Positions 22,899 to 28,899 of a stretch of DNA of 28,899 nt are shown here, piece after piece. Both the position numbers and the translations under genes were made by a program. The notes beneath the pieces are model-generated. The model was not told where the DNA came from. It worked only from the letters and a program-made list of their open reading frames with translations, and did no database searches. Location of the stretch: positions 1 to 28,899 of the forward strand of contig JAZQHO010000142.1 in assembly GCA_045540635.1 (NCBI GenBank). The letters are read 5' to 3'. Origin of the DNA: Limiplasma sp045540635 (GTDB lineage Bacteria; Bacillota; Clostridia; Christensenellales; Aristaeellaceae). The first letter of the stretch is position 1; the number at the start of each line of letters is the position of its first letter.

Positions 22899-24257
22899 TC
22901 AGAAGTTGTCAACAGAAATATCGCCGCTTACGGTATTGAGCTGGATGCGGAAAGCGGAGGCGGGGTCGGTGGCGCAGGTAATGGATACATCGCCGCTGGT
23001 GGTATTGGCATCCACGGCGGGGATGCCTGCCTCGGCCAGAGCAATATCGATATCGCCACTGGTGGTGTTGGCACCGATGCGCTGCTGGCTGTTGCCGATA
23101 AGGGTGATATCGATATCTCCGCTGACGGAGTTGCTGTCCAGCTGCTGGGTATCGGCTTCGATCGTTGTATCGCCGCTCACGTTGTTGGTGGCGAGAACGG
23201 GGACTGTCACATCGGAAAGGTCGATGTCGCCGCTGGTGGCATTGGCGGACAGGAGACCCGTGATGCGGGTATCGCTTACGGAAATATCGCCGGAGGTGTT
23301 GCACAACGACAGATCGCCCTGCAGGTTACATTCGCAGAGGTCCATATCGCCGCTGGCGGAGGTGATGGTCAGGCTGCCCAGCCGGAGCTCTTCGGCGCTG
23401 ATATCGCCGCTGGCGGTGAACACCTCTGCGGCAGCAAAACCGTTGGGCAGAAGCACGCGGATGGTGTCGCAGCAGCTGCGCATCTCCTGAAAGGTGTTGC
23501 CGATGGCCCTGCCCAGCCCAGCCAGAAAACCGAAGAAGCCCTTGTCCTGCAGGTTTTCCTCCTGGGCTTCTCTGGGCGGCCTGTTGTTGGGGTTGCGGCG
23601 CAGGGTGAGGCAGCCGTCGGCTTTTTCCAGAAGCAGCAGGGGTTCGTCCTCCGGGTCGATCTCAATGTGGATGAGCTCATCCGCAGAGGGGGCCAGCTCC
23701 ACATCGTCACCGGCCAGCTCCACCTTGATGCGGGGGCATTCGGCAGGGGAGACGGCAGCGGTGAACAGGTCGCCGCCGCCGTATACATTGCTGCGCACCC
23801 ACAGACCGGTGGCAGGGCTCTCCGTATTGCCCCGGAAGCCGCGCAGGCTGTAGCTGAGGTTATCCACCGCCGTGCGGACGGAATCCATGGCGTTCCCGAA
23901 AGCGTTTTCCGCTGCAGCGGATGCATTCCCGGCAGCGGTCTTGACCGTATCGGCGCAGGAGGAGAAGCGGCGGTCGATCTCCTCTGCCATGCGCTCGAAG
24001 CGGGCAAAGGCAAAGGAGTCATCCCCGGCGGTCTCCTGCGCAGGGCGGTTGCGGTATTCGTCCAAAAGCTCCTCCACGCCCCTGAGGCTGTCCAGCACCT
24101 CGCCCAGCGCCTCGTTGCTGCTCTTGCCGGAGGCGATCAGGTCGTCGTAGCGGGCCTGACTGTTGGTGAGCAGCTCCTCCCGCATGGAGCGGATCTCTTC
24201 GCAATCCGGCATGCCCCGGAACATCAGGTCAATGATCTTAACAATGGTGGGATTCAT
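22899..24257 (-). CDS. HAAS/DUF4097 beta-repeat protein partnered with PadR
   Basis: A 452-residue protein. Residues 1 to about 70 are a helical HAAS/DUF1700-like domain, the usual partner of PadR regulators. Residues 75-140 form a helical linker. The C-terminal part is a DUF4097 beta-solenoid with nine SGD turns (residues 283, 302, 322, 342, 361, 379, 400, 421 and 444), spaced 18-23 residues, plus one QGD turn at 313. No signal peptide or clear membrane helix is visible. Its ATG overlaps the PadR stop by 4 bases. Such pairs are thought to respond to envelope or drug stress; the precise function here is unknown. Confidence 0.9.
   Translation of the reverse strand: MNPTIVKIIDLMFRGMPDCEEIRSMREELLTNSQARYDDLIASGKSSNEALGEVLDSLRGVEELLDEYRNRPAQETAGDDSFAFARFERMAEEIDRRFSSCADTVKTAAGNASAAAENAFGNAMDSVRTAVDNLSYSLRGFRGNTESPATGLWVRSNVYGGGDLFTAAVSPAECPRIKVELAGDDVELAPSADELIHIEIDPEDEPLLLLEKADGCLTLRRNPNNRPPREAQEENLQDKGFFGFLAGLGRAIGNTFQEMRSCCDTIRVLLPNGFAAAEVFTASGDISAEELRLGSLTITSASGDMDLCECNLQGDLSLCNTSGDISVSDTRITGLLSANATSGDIDLSDVTVPVLATNNVSGDTTIEADTQQLDSNSVSGDIDITLIGNSQQRIGANTTSGDIDIALAEAGIPAVDANTTSGDVSITCATDPASAFRIQLNTVSGDISVDNF
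22905..23415 (-). repeat. Degenerate ~60-bp repeats encoding the SGD turns
   Basis: A motif related to ATATCGCCGCTG recurs about nine times on the plus strand at 54-69 bp spacing. It is the codons for (T/V/A)-S-G-D-I in the DUF4097 protein. Confidence 0.8.
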
Positions 24258-24589
24258 GCATTATCCTCCTCTATCAGCTTGGAAAGCAGCAGCTTGGTCT
24301 CCTGCCAGTTTTCCATATCTTGCTCCAGCCGTTTTTCCCCCTCGGGGGTAATGGCATAGTACCGTCTGCGTGCGCCGCTTTGGGCATCGCCCCAGTAGGA
24401 GCGGATCTGTCCTGACCCCTCCAGCCTGCGGAATGCTGTGTACAGGGTGGCTTCCTTCATCTCCAGCCCGCCGCCGGAGAGGATGGAGATCTGTTTGCCC
24501 AGCTCGTAGCCGTAGCTGTCGCTCCGGCTCAGTTGGCGCAGGATGATGGTATCGGTATAGCCCCGCAGAATATCTGGGCTCAGTGCCAT
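24254..24589 (-). CDS. PadR-family transcriptional regulator
   Basis: A 111-residue winged-helix protein typical of the short PadR group. Features are an N-terminal helix, YGYELGKQI (recognition region, about 26-34), KEATLYTAFRRLEGSGQI (45-62), a wing with ARRRYYAITPEGEKRL (73-88), and a C-terminal dimerisation helix. PadR proteins usually repress their own operon together with a membrane or HAAS partner. It is first in the operon with the DUF4097 gene. GGAGGTGAT, a near-perfect anti-SD match, precedes the ATG. The promoter's -10 region overlaps GTAC-based dyads, which would suit autoregulation. Confidence 0.94.
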   Translation of the reverse strand: MALSPDILRGYTDTIILRQLSRSDSYGYELGKQISILSGGGLEMKEATLYTAFRRLEGSGQIRSYWGDAQSGARRRYYAITPEGEKRLEQDMENWQETKLLLSKLIEEDNA

Positions 24590-24611
24590 TGGGGATCACC
24601 TCCATGGCTGT

Positions 24612-24640
24612 ATTGTACAACACAGTACCTCGCCTGTCAA
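24612..24640 (-). promoter_or_regulatory. Promoter and possible PadR operator
   Basis: TTGACA (24635-24640), a 17-base spacer and TACAAT (24612-24617) on the minus strand. TTGTACAA, an 8-bp palindrome (24613-24620), overlaps the -10, and another GTAC lies 10 bp upstream (24625-24628). These could be the site for PadR self-repression. Confidence 0.75.
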
Positions 24641-24675
24641 GGTATATCGTCAGAAACATCCGGCGCTGCTTGTGG

Positions 24676-24704
24676 TTGACTTTCCCCCTGTTTCCCTCCA
24701 TAAT
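24676..24704 (+). promoter_or_regulatory. Promoter of recD2
   Basis: TTGACT (24676-24681), a 17-base spacer and CATAAT (24699-24704), divergent from the PadR promoter with about 35 bp between their -35 boxes. Confidence 0.7.
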
Positions 24705-24769
24705 AAGGGGTACGCCAAAGCCAGCCAAGGGGCTGTCCAGAGAGGCGCAGAAAGGCAGGTGGCATCCCC

Positions 24770-27016
24770 GTGACGGAAATGGAGCAATTGACAGCCGTGG
24801 TGCAGGATACCACCTTCCGCAACGAAGAAAACGGCTACAGCGTGCTGCATGCTGTGGTGGGACGCACCGAGCATACCATCGTGGGCGTGCTGCCGGAGCT
24901 GAGCCCCGGCGAAAATGTTACCTTCGAGGGCCGCTGGACGGAGCACCCCACCTACGGGCGGCAGTTTTCCGCAGCAAAGTGCACCATCACGCCGCCCACG
25001 GGCAAGAGCGCTATTGAGAAGTATCTGGGCTCCGGGCTTATCCGGGGCATCGGCCCCAGCACCGCCAAGCTGATCGTGCAGCATTTCGGCGAAAGCGCCA
25101 TGGATGTGATGGACGAGCACCCGGAGCGGCTTGTGGAGATCCCGGGCATCGGCCCCAAAAAGGCTGCCATGATTATGGAAAGCTACACAGAGCAGATGGG
25201 CATGCGCCGTGCGCTGGTGTTTTTGCAGAATTACGGCATCAGCCCCAACCTTGCCATGAAGGTGGCCAAATACTACGGCGAAAACACGGTAACGCTCATC
25301 CGCCAGAACCCCTACCGCATGGTAACGGATATCGACGGCGTGGGCTTTCTCACTGCCGACCGCATTGCCCTGAGCATGGGCATCGACCCCATGAGCGAGC
25401 ACCGCATCCGGGCGGCGCTGTTTTACCTGCTCAACGAGGCGGCGGGCAACGGTGGGCATACTTACCTGCCCCATCAGGTGCTCCGGCAGCGGGCGGCAGC
25501 CATGCTGCGGGCGGATGAGGAGCTGGTGGAGCGGCAGATCTCACAGGGCATGCTGGAAAAGATGATCGTGGGCTTCTCCATGCCCGGCGAGGAGGATGCG
25601 GTGTGCCTGCCCTTGTACTTCCATGCGGAAAACGAGATCGCCATGCGGCTGCACTATCTGATGGAGGCTCGTCCCTACAAGCGGGTCAGCGGTCTGGGGG
25701 ATCGCATCGCCGCCTATGAGAAGGAGCAGGGCGTGCGCTTCAGCGATATGCAGAAGAAGGCCATCCGCTCGGCGGTGGAGGAGGGCGTGCTGGTGATCAC
25801 CGGCGGCCCCGGCACGGGCAAGACCACCATTATCCGCTGCATCCTTTCTCTGTTAAAGGAAGATAACGACATTCTGCTCTGCGCCCCCACAGGACGCGCA
25901 GCCAAGCGCATGAGCGAGGCCACCGGCGAGGAGGCCAAGACCATCCACCGGCTGTTGGAGTACGGCGGCGATGCGGATACCTTTGCCCGCAGCCAGGACT
26001 ACCCGCTGGAGTGCGACTGCCTGATCGTGGACGAGATGAGCATGGTGGATGTGGTATTGATGCGGGGGCTGCTCAGGGCCATACTGCCCGGTACCCGCAT
26101 TATTCTGGTGGGCGATGCGGATCAGCTGCCCAGCGTGGGCGCAGGCAATGTGCTGCACGACATCCTCCAGAGCGATGCAGTGCCCAATGTGCGCCTGTGC
26201 GATATCTTCCGGCAGGACGAGAGCAGCATGATCGTGCTCAATGCCCATAAGATCAACCACGGCGAGATGCCGGTGCTGAAGAAGCGGGAGACCGATTTCT
26301 TCTTTGAGAAAAAGACGCTGCAAAGCGAGGCGGCGCAGACCATCTGTCAGCTTTTGAAGAGCCGCCTGCCCAAGTACCTGCGCTTTCCGGAGGACAGGTG
26401 GCGCAGCGAGGCGGTGCGTACCATTCAGGTGCTCACCCCCACCAAGAAGGGCGATTGCGGGGCCATCAACCTCAACCAGCTTCTGCAGGCTGCCCTCAAC
26501 CCGGAGCGCCCGGGGCAGGATACCATCAGCCACGGCGATATGGAGTTCCGTGTGGGCGATAAGGTGATCCAGACCAAGAACGACTACCAGATCGAGTACA
26601 AGCGCCGCACCCAGTTTGGCTGGGAGGACGGCACCGGCGTTTTCAACGGCGACGTGGGCTATGTGGAGCGCATCGACCCGGCGGAGCACCTGCTCACCGT
26701 CTGTTTTGACGATGACCGCTACGTTACCTACCAGAAGCAGCAGCTGGATGCGCTGGAGCTGGCCTATTGCCTGACGGTGCACAAAAGTCAGGGCAGCGAA
26801 TTTCCTGTGGTGGTGCTGCCGGTGGTGGGCGGCCCGCCCATGCTGATGGTGCGCAACCTGCTTTACACCGCCCTGACCCGGGCAAGGCATCTGGTGGTGC
26901 TGGTGGGGCGGGAGGAAGTGATCCGCCAGATGGTGGAGAACGACCATATCGCCCAGCGCTACACCATGCTCACCGAGCGGCTGGTCAGCTACCAGACGCT
27001 GGGAGCGATGAAATAA
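24770..27016 (+). CDS. recD2: RecD2-type 5'-3' DNA helicase
   Basis: A 748-residue SF1B helicase acting in DNA repair without RecBC. The N-terminal OB-like domain (1-75) is followed by helix-hairpin-helix motifs (GLIRGIGPSTAK, about 89-100; IPGIGPKKAA, 124-133). The helicase core has Walker A GGPGTGKT (345-352), CAPTGRAAKR (371-380), Walker B LIVDEMSMVD (418-427) and GDADQLPSVG. The C-terminal motifs are LTVHKSQGSEF and LLYTALTRA. The long N-terminal extension distinguishes RecD2 from RecD of RecBCD. The start is a GTG at 24770 behind AGGTGG at 7 bases; an ATG three codons later is too far from that site. Monocistronic. Confidence 0.96.
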   Translation: MTEMEQLTAVVQDTTFRNEENGYSVLHAVVGRTEHTIVGVLPELSPGENVTFEGRWTEHPTYGRQFSAAKCTITPPTGKSAIEKYLGSGLIRGIGPSTAKLIVQHFGESAMDVMDEHPERLVEIPGIGPKKAAMIMESYTEQMGMRRALVFLQNYGISPNLAMKVAKYYGENTVTLIRQNPYRMVTDIDGVGFLTADRIALSMGIDPMSEHRIRAALFYLLNEAAGNGGHTYLPHQVLRQRAAAMLRADEELVERQISQGMLEKMIVGFSMPGEEDAVCLPLYFHAENEIAMRLHYLMEARPYKRVSGLGDRIAAYEKEQGVRFSDMQKKAIRSAVEEGVLVITGGPGTGKTTIIRCILSLLKEDNDILLCAPTGRAAKRMSEATGEEAKTIHRLLEYGGDADTFARSQDYPLECDCLIVDEMSMVDVVLMRGLLRAILPGTRIILVGDADQLPSVGAGNVLHDILQSDAVPNVRLCDIFRQDESSMIVLNAHKINHGEMPVLKKRETDFFFEKKTLQSEAAQTICQLLKSRLPKYLRFPEDRWRSEAVRTIQVLTPTKKGDCGAINLNQLLQAALNPERPGQDTISHGDMEFRVGDKVIQTKNDYQIEYKRRTQFGWEDGTGVFNGDVGYVERIDPAEHLLTVCFDDDRYVTYQKQQLDALELAYCLTVHKSQGSEFPVVVLPVVGGPPMLMVRNLLYTALTRARHLVVLVGREEVIRQMVENDHIAQRYTMLTERLVSYQTLGAMK

Positions 27017-27021
27017 CAACA

Positions 27022-27066
27022 GCACCCCTGTGCGGCAGTGGTTTTGCCGCACAGGGGTGCGATTTT
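27022..27066. terminator. Bidirectional terminator between recD2 and mntP
   Basis: A perfect 16-bp stem (27022-27037 with 27045-27060). A T5 run follows on the plus strand at 27063-27067. It separates the convergent recD2 and mntP genes; on the minus strand the tract is weaker. Confidence 0.92.
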
Positions 27067-27069
27067 TGT

Positions 27070-27657
27070 TTACAACAGCACACCGGTGATGAAGATCTCC
27101 AGCCCGATCAGGATGAGGATCACGCCGCCCAGAATGGAGGCTTTGCCTGCCAGTCTGGTGCCGAATTTGCGCCCGATCACCAGCCCGGCCGTGCAGACGA
27201 TGAAGGTGACAGCCGCAATGATCAGTGCACAGCACAGCGCCATCAGCCAGTTGTAATCGGCGATGGTAAAACCTACGGACAGCGCATCAATGGAGGTGGC
27301 AACGCCCTGCACCAGCAGCGCCCCGAAGGTGACGGCTCCCGCCCCGCATTCCTCCTGCTGGTTTTTGATGCCGTCCAGCAGCATCTTGCCGCCGATGTAG
27401 CACAGCAGCGCAAGGGCGATCCACGGGATCAGCTTCTGGAAGGCGGTAAAGGTCTGGGCGATGGTGTGGATGCACAGCCAGCCCAAAATCGGCATCAGCG
27501 CCTGAAAGAAGGCGAATACCCCGGCGATCATGCACATGCGGGGTTTTTTCATGCAGGGCTCGTTGAGGCCGTTGGCCAGCGATACGGAAAACGCATCCAT
27601 CGCCAGCCCTGCGCCCAGCAGCACGCTCGTTACCACAAAAGATAGGCTCCACTCCAT
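27070..27657 (-). CDS. mntP: Manganese efflux pump MntP
   Basis: An inner-membrane Mn2+ exporter of 195 residues with six predicted helices in two inverted halves. The conserved acidic motifs are present: MDAFSVSLANG (Asp21) in helix 1, and SIDALSVGF (Asp124) in the second half, matching Asp16 and Asp118 of E. coli MntP. GGAGGGGAT precedes the ATG at 27655-27657; the upstream in-frame extension overlaps the riboswitch terminator and is rejected. A yybP-ykoY Mn2+ riboswitch in the leader independently supports the function. Confidence 0.96.
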   Translation of the reverse strand: MEWSLSFVVTSVLLGAGLAMDAFSVSLANGLNEPCMKKPRMCMIAGVFAFFQALMPILGWLCIHTIAQTFTAFQKLIPWIALALLCYIGGKMLLDGIKNQQEECGAGAVTFGALLVQGVATSIDALSVGFTIADYNWLMALCCALIIAAVTFIVCTAGLVIGRKFGTRLAGKASILGGVILILIGLEIFITGVLL

Positions 27658-27692
27658 TGTTGATCCCCTCCAAAACAGTTTCATCGGTACAG

Positions 27693-27730
27693 AAAACACC
27701 CGGACATCTGCTTTCGCTGTGCCCGGGTGT
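27693..27730 (-). terminator. Riboswitch-controlled terminator before mntP
   Basis: ACACCCGG pairs with CCGGGTGT (27696-27703 with 27723-27730), with an inner small hairpin. TTTTCTG follows on the minus strand. It lies about 36 bp before the mntP start and is the expression platform of the riboswitch. When Mn2+ binds the aptamer, an antiterminator is expected to form. Confidence 0.85.
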
Positions 27731-27779
27731 GCATGCCTTTTGATGAAAAAGGGCAGACTCCATGCATAGCTTGGCAGTT

Positions 27780-27872
27780 ACGCATGAGTCTCGCAATTGA
27801 AAGCAAGCCAGGCCGAAGGGCCAGTATGTTGACTTGCTACGCACGGTGTGCGCTTGCTACTCCCTCATTGGT
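27780..27872 (-). promoter_or_regulatory. yybP-ykoY manganese riboswitch aptamer
   Basis: On the minus strand the conserved core segments occur in order: AGGGAGTAGC (27856-27865), GTCAACATACTGG, a GGCC-TTCG-type hairpin, CCTGGCTTGC, and GAGACTCATGC (27782-27792). The 5' ATGAG and 3' CTCAT close the P1 helix. This matches the yybP-ykoY class, which senses Mn2+ and controls exporters such as mntP. It lies between a promoter and the terminator at 27693-27730, so control is by transcription termination. Confidence 0.95.
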
Positions 27873-27881
27873 GCAGAAAAA

Positions 27882-27911
27882 ATGATAACAGGGGGCCCTG
27901 CGATTAGTCAA
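27882..27911 (-). promoter_or_regulatory. Promoter of the riboswitch-mntP unit
   Basis: TTGACT (27906-27911), an 18-base spacer and TATCAT (27882-27887) on the minus strand. The spacer holds a 12-bp dyad, CAGGG-CC-CCCTG (27889-27900), which might bind a regulator. Confidence 0.7.
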
Positions 27912-27933
27912 GGCTAATGCGCAGGCCGGTGCT

Positions 27934-28665
27934 TTACGGTGCCGGTATGGTGCCGATGTAGGTGTAGCCCTCCGGCTGGGGGGCATCCTCCTGCCGGGTG
28001 AGGGAGAAGTCGCCCCCGCAGGTGAGAGCCAGATGGCACAGGGCGATGCCCATGTCCAGGCAGTTCATTTTGCCGAGGGTCATACGCTTCAGCGGCCCCT
28101 GAATGACCTGATACACATGCAGCACTCCCTCCCCGTGGAGGAAGTACCACGGCTGGGAGTTGGTGGCGGAGGGGGCAAGGCGTGCACATTCCAGCCGGGG
28201 GTCGGCCCGGTCGGCGATCTCCGCAAGGCTTTTGCGGCTGAACTGGCTGGTCTCCTCCCGCCAGACCGGCTCTGCGGCAACGCCGAAGGGCATCAGAATG
28301 GCGTGGGGCAGCGGTTCGGCCAGGGGCTTGCGTGGTCTGCCCAGCCCCACCCAGCAGCTGCCCAGCCCAAGGGACTGGATGAACAGATCCAGCTGCTGGA
28401 GCATAAAGCCTGCGTTGAGGAGGCTGTCCGGCGTATCCTCCGCACTGACGGCAACGAAATGGGGCGTTTTCCACGGCTGCATGCAGCGCACATCCTCAGC
28501 GCCCACGATGCGGATGTCCACAGGCTGATCCGGGAGAAGGGGCGTAAGCTGCGCGATGTATGTACGGATGGCATCAAGCTTCTCCGGCGGTACAGGCTGG
28601 CCGGTATAGCTGCGGGTGGACTTGCGCTTGTAGATGATCTCGCAGAGGGCGGGGTTCAGCTGCAT
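27934..28665 (-). CDS. Nitroreductase-family FMN oxidoreductase
   Basis: A 243-residue flavin reductase-fold protein. KRKSTRSYTGQPVPPEKL near the N-terminus binds FMN phosphate, GSCWVGLGRP and APSATNSQPWYF form the flavin and substrate pocket, and MDMGIALCHL-type helix LDMGIALCHLAL lies near the end. The duplicated half-size layout fits the TM1586 group of nitroreductases in anaerobes. The true electron acceptor is unknown. I start at the ATG at 28663-28665 (AAGGATG about 11 bases upstream); the frame is open 63 codons further, but that crosses the promoter. It has its own promoter; no strong terminator is visible before the mntP promoter. Confidence 0.88.
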   Translation of the reverse strand: MQLNPALCEIIYKRKSTRSYTGQPVPPEKLDAIRTYIAQLTPLLPDQPVDIRIVGAEDVRCMQPWKTPHFVAVSAEDTPDSLLNAGFMLQQLDLFIQSLGLGSCWVGLGRPRKPLAEPLPHAILMPFGVAAEPVWREETSQFSRKSLAEIADRADPRLECARLAPSATNSQPWYFLHGEGVLHVYQVIQGPLKRMTLGKMNCLDMGIALCHLALTCGGDFSLTRQEDAPQPEGYTYIGTIPAP

Positions 28666-28705
28666 AGGGGTCACATCCTTTTTGTGTTGTGCGATGGTTG
28701 GAGAT

Positions 28706-28734
28706 AGTATAGCACAGGCAGAGCAGGAGTGCAA
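28706..28734 (-). promoter_or_regulatory. Promoter of the nitroreductase gene
   Basis: TTGCAC (28729-28734), a 17-base spacer and TATACT (28706-28711), with TGC before the -10 giving an extended element. The leader is about 35 nt. Confidence 0.78.
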
Positions 28735-28899
28735 AGGGGCATGCCAACTGCGAAGGCTCCTTCCGGCAAGAGGGAGCCTGCATCGTTTGAGCATTTCCCG
28801 GCAAGCAACTCTTACCCAAGCAGCAACCTCCCGCCAGCCGCTGTTGCCACCCACCCGCCGCCCAGCGGGGCCCGCAACGCAGCAGGGGGATGCCCGCTG
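28735..28899. other. Non-coding end of the window
   Basis: No gene can be supported in these 165 bases. A 7-bp inverted repeat (AGGCTCC / GGAGCCT, about 28759-28784) could be part of a terminator for a gene outside the window, but no T tract follows it on the minus strand. The rest is C-rich sequence without clear features. Confidence 0.5.

Noticed and set aside
27889..27900. CAGGGCCCCCTG as terminator of the nitroreductase gene
   Set aside because: The loop would be only two bases and the following T run is several bases away. It fits better as a dyad in the mntP promoter spacer.

Overview
The window looks like chromosomal core DNA of a GC-rich anaerobic Firmicute, most likely an Oscillospiraceae/Ruminococcaceae gut bacterium of the Faecalibacterium/Gemmiger/Subdoligranulum type. 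This is inferred from the gene set (RNase Y, a PadR plus DUF4097 pair, an HPr-like protein, a Na+-pumping decarboxylase, RecD2, a yybP-ykoY riboswitch), the strong AGGAGG-type ribosome binding sites, and sigma-A promoters with 17-18 bp spacers. I see no rRNA, tRNA, insertion sequence, prophage or CRISPR array.

Layout. Positions 1-2079 hold a minus-strand operon for the beta and gamma subunits of a sodium-translocating decarboxylase, followed by a small membrane protein. Positions 2139-7623 hold an MFS transporter and the replicative polymerase DnaE (both minus). Positions 7748-11738 are plus-strand: a GH94 disaccharide phosphorylase behind a perfect LacI-type palindrome, then an aldo/keto reductase fused to a ferredoxin domain. 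Positions 11691-13284 form a self-contained two-gene minus-strand unit encoding a double zinc-ribbon protein and a radical SAM/SPASM protein; no product is known for it. Positions 13290-17395 encode the ATPase and two permeases of a BmpA/Nup-type nucleoside ABC importer, without its binding protein.

Positions 17424-19446 hold RNase Y (rny), preceded by a gene-free stretch. That stretch has a perfect TTGACA-N17-TATAAT promoter, about 280 nt of apparently structured RNA and a strong terminator: either a free small RNA or an attenuator leader of rny. Positions 19517-22878 hold an HPr-like protein lacking the active histidine, a DUF4364-like regulator, tilS and hpt (minus), the last three overlapping end to end. 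Positions 22899-24640 are a PadR regulator coupled to a DUF4097 repeat protein. Positions 24676-27066 are recD2 (plus). Positions 27070-27911 are the manganese exporter mntP under a yybP-ykoY Mn2+ riboswitch with its own terminator. Positions 27934-28734 are a nitroreductase. The last 165 bases contain no gene that I can support.

Most gene starts were shortened from the longest open frame to the codon behind a convincing ribosome binding site. The least explained parts are the rny-upstream RNA and the zinc-ribbon/radical SAM pair.
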